Below, piece by piece: positions 44,321 to 53,693 of a DNA stretch of 64,000 nt. Position 1 is the first letter of the stretch. Each line of letters opens with the position of its first letter. Below the pieces are notes generated by a model. The model was not told the DNA's origin. It made no database searches and saw only the letters and a program-made list of their open reading frames with translations. The position numbers and the translations under genes were made by a program. This stretch comes from Bacteroidales bacterium (lineage in GTDB: Bacteria; Bacteroidota; Bacteroidia; Bacteroidales; Tenuifilaceae): NCBI GenBank assembly GCA_020636845.1, contig JACJXD010000002.1, positions 372,001 to 436,000 on the forward strand. Reading direction: 5' to 3'.

Positions 44321-45310
44321 ATGAGCACGGAGTTATATCCTATGAAATTTTCCCCAATTTATAAGGAAAGGGTTTGGGGGGCCGATAACTTGAATAAGCG
44401 ACTTGGGAAAAAAATCCCATCCGAAATTCATAACTGTGGCGAGAGTTGGGAGATTTCTGCAGTGGAAGGGAATGTGTCCGTTGTTTCTAATGGTTTCTTA
44501 GCAGGGAATGCTTTGGATGAGCTAATTGAAATATATATGGGAGAACTTGTCGGCGATAAGGTGTTCGAAAAGTTTGGCGTTGAGTTCCCTTTGCTAATAA
44601 AATTGATAGATGCAAACGACACCCTTTCCATACAGGTTCATCCGAACGATGCGGTTGCATCCGAACGGCATCATGCGTACGGTAAAACAGAGATGTGGTA
44701 TGTAATTAGCGCACAGTCCGATGCGAAAATATATTGTGGATTTAATCGCGATTTAACAGCAGCAGAGTATAAAAGTGCCTTGGATTCTAAGTCGTTGAAA
44801 GATGTGCTTAACGCTGATAAGGTTGAAACCGGAGATGTGTTTTACATTCCGGCAGGACGAGTTCATGCGATAGGGAAAGGAGTTATGCTGGCAGAAATTC
44901 AGCAAACTTCCGATGTAACATATCGAATTTACGACTGGGATAGGGTTGGTTTGGACGGAAAACCCAGAGAGTTACATACCGATTTAGCCCTGGATGTTAT
45001 AGATTTTAAAAAGACCGAAAATCCAAAATACAAGGCTCCAAATTTATTAAACAAAACATCGGAATTGGTTCATTGCCCATATTTTACTGTAAATCGCCTT
45101 CGTTTTAATAGTCCTATAAAAAGGGATTATGCCCTGCTTGATTCTTTTGTAATATTTTTATGTGTATCAGGTTCTGTTCATATCGATTATGGGCAGGAAC
45201 AAAAAGTGGAAGTTGTAAAAGGCGAAACCGTTTTAATTCCGGCAGAACTTTCCGATATTACTTTATATCCACAAGGCGAAACCATTATTTTAGAGACATA
45301 CGTTGATTAG
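44321..45310 (+). CDS. manA: mannose-6-phosphate isomerase, class I
   Basis: 329 residues from the ATG at 44321; an upstream in-frame TTG is less likely. Zinc ligands and active-site segments: SIQVHPND, HHAYGKTEMWYVI, FYIPAGRVHAIGKGVMLAEIQQ in parts and TYRIYDWDRVG. It interconverts fructose-6-phosphate and mannose-6-phosphate, feeding GDP-mannose and surface glycans. Confidence 0.95.
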   Translation: MSTELYPMKFSPIYKERVWGADNLNKRLGKKIPSEIHNCGESWEISAVEGNVSVVSNGFLAGNALDELIEIYMGELVGDKVFEKFGVEFPLLIKLIDANDTLSIQVHPNDAVASERHHAYGKTEMWYVISAQSDAKIYCGFNRDLTAAEYKSALDSKSLKDVLNADKVETGDVFYIPAGRVHAIGKGVMLAEIQQTSDVTYRIYDWDRVGLDGKPRELHTDLALDVIDFKKTENPKYKAPNLLNKTSELVHCPYFTVNRLRFNSPIKRDYALLDSFVIFLCVSGSVHIDYGQEQKVEVVKGETVLIPAELSDITLYPQGETIILETYVD

Positions 45311-45439
45311 TTCTTTGTAGGATAAATTTTGCTTTTTATCATAAAAAAGTTAAGGTTTGTAAAAATGCCCGATAATTTTATAATTGAAATTTATCTCTGA
45401 AAAGAAAAAAGTTCTTATCTTCAACAATCATTTGGTTGA

Positions 45440-46024
45440 ATGGATAATATAATATATTTCATAAAATCGACTCTTACCAACGAAATCGCTTCGAGTGGTT
45501 TTCCCCTTATTTATAAAGGCGAAATGAATCATCAAATAATGCGTTCGTTTGCTTTTATGGCTAATAGGAAAATCTCCGAAATGAACGTGCCAACGGCCAT
45601 TCGTAAGCGAGTTTTCCATATAATGATAGAATGCTTACAAAATATTACCAAACATTCCGACGATTACGACGAAAAGGAAAAACAGGTTGGAAATGGTCTT
45701 TTTATTGTTGGTAAGGAACGCGACTCTTTTTATATTGTTACAGGAAATTTAGTAAGCAATGCCAAAATGGGCGTGCTGGAGGATCGTTTACTAAAGTTGA
45801 ATAGCGCAACGCCATCACAGTTAAAGCAACTGTTTTTAGACCAAATGATAAAAGGAGAGTTAAACGAAAAGGGTGGCGCAGGTCTTGGGTTAATTGATAT
45901 TGCTCGCAAATCGGGTCGGAAATTATACTACCATTTTGTTCCTTTTGAAAAAGGACGGCATTTTTTTATTCTTGCGGTTTCTATTCCTTTTGAGTTAAGC
46001 GAGGATTTTTTGGATATAGAATAG
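45440..46024 (+). CDS. SiaB-family (DUF6272) ATPase/kinase
   Basis: 194 residues with a GHKL fold. The N-box is ECLQNITKHSDD (Glu64, Asn68) and the G-rich box GGAGLGLIDIARKSG (about 142-155). SiaB of Pseudomonas phosphorylates SiaC and is opposed by the SpoIIE-type phosphatase SiaA; Bacteroidota use related modules. A SpoIIE phosphatase is encoded at 47223-50558, but no SiaC/DUF1987 partner is in the window. Confidence 0.8.
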   Translation: MDNIIYFIKSTLTNEIASSGFPLIYKGEMNHQIMRSFAFMANRKISEMNVPTAIRKRVFHIMIECLQNITKHSDDYDEKEKQVGNGLFIVGKERDSFYIVTGNLVSNAKMGVLEDRLLKLNSATPSQLKQLFLDQMIKGELNEKGGAGLGLIDIARKSGRKLYYHFVPFEKGRHFFILAVSIPFELSEDFLDIE

Positions 46025-46125
46025 CAATAGTTTTTCCTTTTAAATGCTAGTTTTAAATTTAAGGGTACGTTTTTTGTAACTTATTTACTAACTTTGTAGT
46101 AAATAGTTGTCTTAAAAGTTATACT

Positions 46126-47127
46126 ATGTTGGTAAAAATTAGCCATGTGTTTAAGGTATTAGCATTTATGTTCTCTATTGGGTTTGGGACTATTGCAGTG
46201 AATGCTCAATCACGTTCCGAGTTAATGCCAAAGGAGAGAATTAAGGACAATAAAATTTTGGTTATTAAGCAATATGTCCATCGTTTTGTTGGCGATAAGG
46301 TTGATCCTAAGGGATATTTATCAGTTGTAACAAAATACGATAAAAAGGGAAATCCTGTTGAGGTTGAAAACTATAAGCAAAATGGGAAACTTTCTTCAAA
46401 GTTGACTTATAAATACGATAGCGACGATAGAAAAATAGAGTACCAACAGTTTCAGTATTTGCCAAGCGGTAAATTTGGCTTGTCGTACAAACAGGTTTTT
46501 TCATACAATAAGGACGGACAAAAAATTACCGAATTGGGATTTGATGGGAAATCTTCGTACAGAGTTGTTTATACTTACCTTTCCAATGGAAATCAAAAGG
46601 AAATTATAAAATACAATTCGGCCAATCAGGTGGAAGAAAAATGGGTATTCGATAATCAAAGGGAAGGTGTAAAAATAAATATATACAAGCCTGTTGATAA
46701 ACTCAGTAGATCTATCTATAGGGAGTTCGATTCCGATAATAACATTGTTCAGGAGATAAATTTTAATGCCAACGGAAGTGAACTTGGTAAAACCGATACC
46801 GAATATGATAAGGGTGGAAAGGTTGAGGTTAAAACAGAGTTCTTTAAAGCAAACATGCAAGCAAAGTATGACTATACTTACGACCCAAAAGGACTACTAG
46901 TTGAGGTGTATAAGACTGATAGCGACGGGAAAAAGGTGCTATTTAACTCGTTTAAATACGACTCCAATGGAAATCTTTTAGAGGAAAGATGGTACGAAGA
47001 TGGCGTAAACGATTATTCCAAAAGAGAATTTAAACTCGATAGTAAAGGAAATGTTAACGAGGTTAGCGCTTTTTATTCCGATTATAATTATAGGGTCGTT
47101 TATAAGTATGAATATGAATTTTATTAG
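46126..47127 (+). CDS. secreted YD-repeat-like protein
   Basis: 333 residues with a signal peptide ending VNAQ. Most of the chain is degenerate ~22-30 residue units of the form YDxxGN/K-xx-E (KYDKKGNPVEVENY, KYDSDDRKIEYQ, TYDPKGLLVEVYK, KYDSNGNLLEERWY, KLDSKGNVNEVS). They resemble RHS/YD wrapping repeats but without an RHS core or toxin tip. Likely surface or periplasmic; function unknown. A terminator follows. Confidence 0.75.
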   Translation: MLVKISHVFKVLAFMFSIGFGTIAVNAQSRSELMPKERIKDNKILVIKQYVHRFVGDKVDPKGYLSVVTKYDKKGNPVEVENYKQNGKLSSKLTYKYDSDDRKIEYQQFQYLPSGKFGLSYKQVFSYNKDGQKITELGFDGKSSYRVVYTYLSNGNQKEIIKYNSANQVEEKWVFDNQREGVKINIYKPVDKLSRSIYREFDSDNNIVQEINFNANGSELGKTDTEYDKGGKVEVKTEFFKANMQAKYDYTYDPKGLLVEVYKTDSDGKKVLFNSFKYDSNGNLLEERWYEDGVNDYSKREFKLDSKGNVNEVSAFYSDYNYRVVYKYEYEFY

Positions 47128-47149
47128 TAGAAATAACTATTTTTAAAAG

Positions 47150-47175
47150 ATGCGGGTTTTTCCCGCATTTTTTTC
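47150..47175 (+). terminator. intrinsic terminator after the YD-repeat gene
   Basis: Arms ATGCGGG / CCCGCAT, 5-base T loop, followed by nine T. Confidence 0.93.
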
Positions 47176-47222
47176 TTTTTTCTATTGTAGAATATGTATT
47201 TTTAACTGCAAATGAAGTTTGC

Positions 47223-50200
47223 GTGAAATGGATTTGTAAATTTTTTTTATTAGTATTTCTATTGCCATTAGGCGTTTTAGGTGAAGAAACTAACGAGTCC
47301 GAAATGGGACGATTACCGGTTGTTAATTTTCACCATAGGCAGTATAACGGGCATTCGCAAAGTTGGGGCATCACGCAGGATAAAAATGGACTGATTTACA
47401 TTGCAAATAATGTTGGTATAATTCAGTACGACGGTCAAGAATGGCGTCATATTTCGATAAATAAAGCCTTAAGCCGTTGCGTTAATGCTGATAAGTATGG
47501 AAATGTTTGGGTTGGAGCTCAGGATGAATTAGGGTTTTTAGCCCCGGATTCAACAAATAGTTTGTCTTTTAATTCACTTTTATCGCTTGTTCCGGAACAA
47601 TATAAACCCTTTGGATTAGTTCGGCAAGTATATCCTACTGCGGAGGGCGTTTACTTTTCAACTTTCGATGTTTTACTTAGGTATAATCCAAACAAAACAT
47701 TTTCTGCTTGGACTCCTAAAACAAAGTTTCATAGGGCATACTATGTTGATGATATGCTTTTTGTTACACAAAACAATTTGGGAATTTTCTTTTTAAAGGG
47801 AGATTCTCTAGTTTCTATACCTCAGAGTGAGCAGTTATTCGATTCTTCCAGCGTTTATGTAATGCTTCCGCTTAATGAGAAGTATATTTTAGTTGGAACG
47901 CAATCCGATGGTTTTTATTTATTGGATAAAAGAGCGCTTACGGATAGTAATTTCAAGGGAAATCCATTTATAAGATTTAAGACCTCTAATGATGCTTTTT
48001 TTGTAAAAAATAGGATTTACTCTGCTGAGGTAATCGATAATTCAACTTTTGCTGTAGGAACATACTCCGGAGGTGTTGCTTTGGTTGATGTTTCCGGTCA
48101 TGTAATCAGATACATTAATACGTTAAATGGATTACAGGATAACTCTGTTTGGTTCCTTTTTAAGGATAATCAAAATAACCTTTGGATGGCCTTGAACAAT
48201 GGGGTTTCTTTTTCTCCCATTTATTCACCACTTACATTTTGGGGTGAGAACGAAGGCGTTGATGGGGTGGTACAGTCGGTTTTACGGCATAACGGAGTTT
48301 TATATTACTCTTCGAACATTGGAGTTTTTAATAAGTTGAACAGTTCTTTTGTTCAAGTTAAGGGAGTATCCGACTTGTCATGGGGAATGAAGGAAGTGCA
48401 CGCTAATGGCCAAAAAGTGCTACTAGTGGCTTCTTCGGGAGGAATTTTTTCAATTGAAAAAGGAAATGCCAAGTTAGTTGAAAATGGGAAGTTGCATTCT
48501 TTTAATTTCTGCGAATCCAAATTTTATCCAAATATTATATATGTTGGAATTCAAAATGGAATAGGTATAGTAAGCACCGTTTCAGGAAAGTTGAAGTATG
48601 TTGGAAAAATGTTGGATACGCAAGGCGATGTTTATCGAATTGTAGAGGATTCTAATGGAGATATATGGTATTCGTGCAGATATAATGGTGTTGGCTATAT
48701 TGATATGGTAAACCCTTACCAGCAAGTTTTTGAAAAACCTGTTTTGTTTAAATTGCCTTACGATCCTAAATGCGACGAAATGGGATTGAACATTATCGAT
48801 GGAAATATACTTGCATCTACGGAAAGAGGATTGTCCAAGTATGTCTCTGAGTTGAATTGTTTTGAACCGGATTCGTCGTTAGGGTTGGAATTTGCAAATG
48901 GCTCAATGGGATTGAGAATTTTCAATCAAGACATGTTTGGAAATATTTGGTTTGAAGCATATAAATATGCGGCTAATCGTTGGGTTGAGAGGGCAAAGCA
49001 TGTTGGAGGGAAAAAGTACAGACGAGTAGCTGCGCAGTACCGTTCAATTCCCGAAACAATATTCTTTGATACCTTTACAGAGCCCGATAGCGTTACTTGG
49101 ATAGCATCTACCGATGGGCTGTTTCGATATAACGACAGAGTTTTTATGGGGGGTAAGCCAATATTTAAAGTGCTTATAAGAAAAGTTACAACAAAACGGA
49201 GAGAGGTTATTTTTAACGGGGAGTATTACCAAGAACATCAATATCTCAAAGTAGTAAAGTCCCAGTTAAATTCTACTTCAACTGTATGTTTACCGTATAG
49301 TTCCAATTCGTTAAATTTTGAATTTGCTTCTCCTTACTTTGAAGTTTACCAATCGCTGAAGTATAGTTACATGCTGGAAGGGTACGACGAGGATTGGAGC
49401 AACTGGAAGGACATTACATTTAAAGAATACACGAATTTGCCATATGGGCATTATAGGTTTTTAGTTAAAGCAAAAAATCTTTTGGGTGAAGAAAGCCCAG
49501 TAACAGAGTTTGACTTTGATATAGATAAGCCAATATTTTTTAAATGGTACGCGGTGGTTTTTTATACGCTATTGTTAACAATTATTTTTTGGGGTGTTGT
49601 AAAAATTAACACCCGTTTGTTAAGGGTTTCTAACATTAAGTTGCAGGGGTTAGTTGATGAAAGGACAAAGGAGTTACAGCAGTCCGAACAAATGTTGCTT
49701 GAAAAAAATGTTGAGTTGCAACATCAAAAAGAGGAAATTCTTGCACAGAGAGATGAACTTGAAACTCGTAACAGGCATATAAACGATAGCATCCAGTATG
49801 CAAAAACTATTCAGCAGGCAATACTACCCGATCTTTCTACTGCGTTTGGCGATTTGTTCGAGTATTTCTTGATATATATGCCGAAAGATTTGGTTTCTGG
49901 CGATTTTTACTGGGTATCTCATGCTGGGCCCAAGGGAAAACCTAACGATAAATTGTTTATTGCGGTTGTGGATTGTACGGGACACGGGGTACCAGGGGCA
50001 TTTATGTCGTTAATAGGGAGTAGGCTTTTGAGCGAAATAGTAAATGAGCGTAGAATTCATAATCCTGCGGCTATATTAACAGAATTAAGTCAATCCGTAA
50101 ATCAAGCGCTGAGGCAAGATGTTAGTGAAAGTTTTGATGGAATGGATATTGCATTGCTTATGCTTGAGCGTAAATCCGATGATTTGTATGTGTTAACATT

Positions 50201-50558
50201 TGCTGGAGCAAATAGACCTTTGTACTATTATGTTAAGGGCGACGATAGAATACAAACATTAAAAGGTAACAGAAAGTCGATAGGTAGTGTTTTGCCCGAT
50301 GTTGATACGGAATTTACTAACTGGAGGGTTACTTTACGGGTGGGCGATATGCTGTTCCTTACTACCGATGGGTTTACGGATCAGAATAGTACTTTCCGTA
50401 GAAAATTTACGGCATGTAGGTTACATACACATTTACTGGCGGACGTGGATAAGCCGATGAATAAAATTGCGGATCATTTAACTAAAGAGTTTTTCGATTT
50501 TAAAGGCGAAGAGCCCCAGCGTGATGATGTTACCTTGTTAGGAATAAGGTTGAAATAA
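47223..50558 (+). CDS. membrane sensor: beta-propeller, Y_Y_Y, TM and SpoIIE phosphatase
   Basis: 1111 residues starting at GTG, with a signal peptide (about 1-19). A periplasmic two-component-regulator-type propeller (about 35-660) and Y_Y_Y domain (about 690-770) lead to one transmembrane helix (about 777-797), a coiled coil (about 805-855) and a SpoIIE/PP2C Ser/Thr phosphatase (about 870-1110). Metal-site Asps are in VSGDFYW, VVDCTGHGVPGAFMS, FLTTDGFTD and QRDDVTLLG. It probably converts an outside glycan or ligand signal into dephosphorylation of a partner-switch protein. A terminator follows. Confidence 0.92.
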   Translation: MKWICKFFLLVFLLPLGVLGEETNESEMGRLPVVNFHHRQYNGHSQSWGITQDKNGLIYIANNVGIIQYDGQEWRHISINKALSRCVNADKYGNVWVGAQDELGFLAPDSTNSLSFNSLLSLVPEQYKPFGLVRQVYPTAEGVYFSTFDVLLRYNPNKTFSAWTPKTKFHRAYYVDDMLFVTQNNLGIFFLKGDSLVSIPQSEQLFDSSSVYVMLPLNEKYILVGTQSDGFYLLDKRALTDSNFKGNPFIRFKTSNDAFFVKNRIYSAEVIDNSTFAVGTYSGGVALVDVSGHVIRYINTLNGLQDNSVWFLFKDNQNNLWMALNNGVSFSPIYSPLTFWGENEGVDGVVQSVLRHNGVLYYSSNIGVFNKLNSSFVQVKGVSDLSWGMKEVHANGQKVLLVASSGGIFSIEKGNAKLVENGKLHSFNFCESKFYPNIIYVGIQNGIGIVSTVSGKLKYVGKMLDTQGDVYRIVEDSNGDIWYSCRYNGVGYIDMVNPYQQVFEKPVLFKLPYDPKCDEMGLNIIDGNILASTERGLSKYVSELNCFEPDSSLGLEFANGSMGLRIFNQDMFGNIWFEAYKYAANRWVERAKHVGGKKYRRVAAQYRSIPETIFFDTFTEPDSVTWIASTDGLFRYNDRVFMGGKPIFKVLIRKVTTKRREVIFNGEYYQEHQYLKVVKSQLNSTSTVCLPYSSNSLNFEFASPYFEVYQSLKYSYMLEGYDEDWSNWKDITFKEYTNLPYGHYRFLVKAKNLLGEESPVTEFDFDIDKPIFFKWYAVVFYTLLLTIIFWGVVKINTRLLRVSNIKLQGLVDERTKELQQSEQMLLEKNVELQHQKEEILAQRDELETRNRHINDSIQYAKTIQQAILPDLSTAFGDLFEYFLIYMPKDLVSGDFYWVSHAGPKGKPNDKLFIAVVDCTGHGVPGAFMSLIGSRLLSEIVNERRIHNPAAILTELSQSVNQALRQDVSESFDGMDIALLMLERKSDDLYVLTFAGANRPLYYYVKGDDRIQTLKGNRKSIGSVLPDVDTEFTNWRVTLRVGDMLFLTTDGFTDQNSTFRRKFTACRLHTHLLADVDKPMNKIADHLTKEFFDFKGEEPQRDDVTLLGIRLK

Positions 50559-50582
50559 AAAAGGCGGAATTTCCGCCTTTTT
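50559..50582. terminator. bidirectional terminator between convergent genes
   Basis: Eleven-base perfect arms AAAAGGCGGAA / TTCCGCCTTTT with a one-base centre, serving the SpoIIE gene (+) and the glycosyltransferase gene (-). Confidence 0.92.
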
Positions 50583-52535
50583 CTATTTTGATAAGTAGCT
50601 TACCGAATAGTTATCGATTAAATATTCTCCTTTTCTTTTGTTCCAGAAATACAATTTTATTGTAATTGCATTTGGTTCATTAATTTCAGGAATTGTAACA
50701 ATATACGATTGGTTATTCCATTCATCGGGGTTTGAATTTGAGGGAAGGTAAATATCGAACTTTTTATAGGTAATAGCTTTCCCTTCTTTGCTGGCTTCGA
50801 TTACGTATATTAGGTTGTCGTCGGGAGTTTTGCTAAAAAGGGTAAAGTCTATTTTCAACTTTAATGGAAGTTTCGGGTTAAGTGTATCTATTAAAAATTC
50901 GTTGGTTAGGCTGAATTCTTTATGCTTTTTTATTCTAAAGTATTTTGACTTGTTTATAGATGAAGTGCTAATCAACCCTTTTTCTGGCTTATAAATTTTT
51001 TTGTCGAAATCGTAGGTGAAAATGGGTTTGTAGGCAGTTAAATCGGCATTGAGTATTGCATTGTTGTTTTCGATGTTTACATTATTTGTCGGTACTTTTT
51101 TAAATAGTGCAACAAAAAAACGATGTCCGTTAACCGAAGTTGGAACTTCGGGATCAAATTTAGCAAGCAATTCAAATTCCGGATTGTGTAGCAATGTTGT
51201 AAATTTTAACCCATCTGCTTCCGATAAATAGCTGTCGTATAAAACAATATCGCCATTATTTAACTTTTTTGCAGGGATTGCTGTACTATAAACTTTGTGC
51301 TTGGATTTAGTAGAGTCTAATGGGTTTATATCGAGGAAATAGATTATTGCAGGATCGTAATAAAAAATTTTCTCGTTTTCGTTTGTGTTCACTTTTATCC
51401 AATCTGCTGCACTTTTAATAGTTTTTTCGGGAAATCCAAGGGGAATAGGATAGTTTTGAACAGCAAATGGAATGTGAAAAACAGAAAGGAATGCTATAAT
51501 CAAGGCAGCAACTTTTATCCATTCCCTTTTGAATATAATAAGGAACATTTTGGCAAACAGGTAAAGACCTCGGGTAGCCATTACGGCCATAAGCGGAACA
51601 ATTGCTGCCATGTAACGTTTCAATCCTAAAGAACCACCTATCCCAAGCCACCACGATAAAGAATGAAATAGGAAGTAAACAATAAATGGCATTACAATAA
51701 GCAAAAATTCACGGGAATATTCTTTTTTCTCCCTAAAGTATAAGGATAATCCTGCAACCAAACCTGTAATAAAAAATATTTCGTTAGGAATTCCAAAGAA
51801 ACCGGGACTTCTAAGAATAAAATCGAAAAAGCCGCCTTCATTGGCAGAATTTGGAAAGGTGTGAAGTGGAATACTATTGAAAATCCAAAAGAAGCCTTTT
51901 CCTGCAATAAACCCAATAATGCTATAAAGGAATGTTCCTGTTAACAGGTAAAGCATTTTTGCATATTGCTTGCGGTTTGCTACGTAAATCGCATAAATTG
52001 GTATTAAAATAAAACCCTCTGGCTTAATAAATGGTAATAAGGATACAATAATTGAACCCCATGAGAACTTGTCTTTTATAAGCAGGTATGTAGCAAGAAT
52101 GGTTGCAAATGCAAATAAAATTTCGCTTAAACCTGAAAAAAGCGTTAGCATAAAGATTGGGGTAAAACTACAAATAACCAAAGCCAGTAAAGGACTTTTC
52201 ATTTTTAATTCCTTTGCTACCAAAAAAGCAATGTATCCACTGGCAATGCCAATAAGAATGTTAAAGAATTGCAAAGCTTTAAACCCTAGTAAAGCCATTG
52301 GTGCGCTAATGAGCGTATAAGTGGGGTTGGTTCCTAAGTTTAGTAGAAATTTTGGATTGGAAAAGGCCCATCGTGAAAAAATATAATGCGTAATACTGGC
52401 TGGTCCACCCGAAAAGCCTTCGCTAAAGATTAAAATAGTAATATCAATTCCCAGTATGCCGAATAAGAGTAGCAATAAAAGCCTTTTTTCGGTAAAAAAT
52501 ACTTCTAAGTTTTTTACTCGTTTGTTCAAGTCCAT
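50583..52535 (-). CDS. polytopic GT-C glycosyltransferase-like membrane protein
   Basis: 650 residues. The N-terminal ~370 hold about ten hydrophobic helices with an early SEGFSGGPASITHY loop, where acidic residues of GT-C/dolichyl-phosphomannose-dependent transferases usually sit. The last ~230 are soluble and beta-rich. It likely transfers a sugar from a polyprenyl-phosphate donor to an exported acceptor. The GT2 gene upstream could make the donor. Confidence 0.72.
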   Translation of the reverse strand: MDLNKRVKNLEVFFTEKRLLLLLLFGILGIDITILIFSEGFSGGPASITHYIFSRWAFSNPKFLLNLGTNPTYTLISAPMALLGFKALQFFNILIGIASGYIAFLVAKELKMKSPLLALVICSFTPIFMLTLFSGLSEILFAFATILATYLLIKDKFSWGSIIVSLLPFIKPEGFILIPIYAIYVANRKQYAKMLYLLTGTFLYSIIGFIAGKGFFWIFNSIPLHTFPNSANEGGFFDFILRSPGFFGIPNEIFFITGLVAGLSLYFREKKEYSREFLLIVMPFIVYFLFHSLSWWLGIGGSLGLKRYMAAIVPLMAVMATRGLYLFAKMFLIIFKREWIKVAALIIAFLSVFHIPFAVQNYPIPLGFPEKTIKSAADWIKVNTNENEKIFYYDPAIIYFLDINPLDSTKSKHKVYSTAIPAKKLNNGDIVLYDSYLSEADGLKFTTLLHNPEFELLAKFDPEVPTSVNGHRFFVALFKKVPTNNVNIENNNAILNADLTAYKPIFTYDFDKKIYKPEKGLISTSSINKSKYFRIKKHKEFSLTNEFLIDTLNPKLPLKLKIDFTLFSKTPDDNLIYVIEASKEGKAITYKKFDIYLPSNSNPDEWNNQSYIVTIPEINEPNAITIKLYFWNKRKGEYLIDNYSVSYLSK

Positions 52536-52711
52536 GATTAGTTATTTGGTTTAATCCTTTATAAAACAGAACTTGTGAAAATAATTAATCGATTTACATA
52601 TAATAAGTTGATACAAAATATGTAGTTTAAAATTACCTGTAAAAATAATATAATCTGGTTTTATTATGCTATTGAACATGTTTTTTCGAATTCCTAGAAC
52701 AAGTGCATGTC

Positions 52712-53431
52712 TCATTTTTTACAAAAAATGTTGTATTTAAGAATGCACCAAAGTGCTCTGAAACCATCCTTCCAATTAATTTTTTTGCCTTCGGCGTAGG
52801 TTCTTCCGTAGTACGATATTCCTACTTCAAATATTCTGATATTGGGAATCCTGGATATTTTAGCGGTTATTTCAGGTTCAAAGCCAAAACGATTTTCTTT
52901 AAGGTTTATATTTTTTATGATTTCCGACTTGAAAAGTTTATAGCAAGTTTCCATGTCGGTAAGGTTTAGGTTGGTAAACATATTGGAGAGAAACGTGAGC
53001 AATTTATTTCCTATAGAATGCCAAAAAAATAGAATTCGATGAGGGTTGCCTCCCATAAACCGGGAACCGTAAACAACATCGGCATTTCCTTCAATTATGG
53101 GTTTCAGCAAATCCACATACTCTCTTGGATCGTATTCCAAATCGGCATCCTGAATAATAATGAAGTCTCCACTTGCCGCTTTTATTCCGGTGTGCAGAGC
53201 AGCCCCTTTGCCTTGGTTAACATTATGGTTAAGAAGTCGTATGTCGGAGTTGCCGTGCGATGCAATAAAGTTTTCAATAACCTCACGGGTATTGTCCTTA
53301 GAACAATCGTTAACTATAATTAGTTCCTTGCTAACGTTTTTAATTTCAACAGAAATAACTTGGTTTAGAATGTTTGTAATGGTATAACCCTCGTTATATG
53401 CCGGTATTATAACCGATAATTTGTAGTTCAT
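52712..53431 (-). CDS. GT2 glycosyltransferase (polyprenyl-phosphate glycosyltransferase type)
   Basis: 239 residues. The family-2 fold opens with SVIIPAYNEGYTI, followed by the D-x-D site in IQDADLEYDP and GSRFMGGNP. The dolichyl-phosphate-mannose-synthase class is suggested by ETCYKLFK and YYGRTYAEGKKINWKDG in parts, and there are no C-terminal transmembrane helices. Likely loads sugar onto undecaprenyl phosphate for the adjacent membrane transferase. The 176-base gap between them shows no clear element. Confidence 0.85.
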   Translation of the reverse strand: MNYKLSVIIPAYNEGYTITNILNQVISVEIKNVSKELIIVNDCSKDNTREVIENFIASHGNSDIRLLNHNVNQGKGAALHTGIKAASGDFIIIQDADLEYDPREYVDLLKPIIEGNADVVYGSRFMGGNPHRILFFWHSIGNKLLTFLSNMFTNLNLTDMETCYKLFKSEIIKNINLKENRFGFEPEITAKISRIPNIRIFEVGISYYGRTYAEGKKINWKDGFRALWCILKYNIFCKK

Positions 53432-53693
53432 TGCTTGCTGTTATGTACCTTAAATAAGTAACGATGTTTTGGAAAATATTGTGTGCTAGCAGCAGGGAAA
53501 GTAGAGCCTATGCTAGTCAGAGCAAATGTAAGCAAACTTTTCCAATAGGTTAGGTATAATAGGGTATAATTGTATTAACCTAAGAACGTGCAATAGTTTC
53601 GAAAATTTATAAGATGAAAAAAATCGTTGGTAATCGGGTAAGCTTTAGCTATTTTTAAAGGCAAATACCGATTGTCAATTTAACTTAAATACC

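Noticed and set aside
46126..47127. RHS/contact-dependent toxin
   Set aside because: The chain is only 333 residues, has weak YD-like repeats, no RHS core and no toxin tip.
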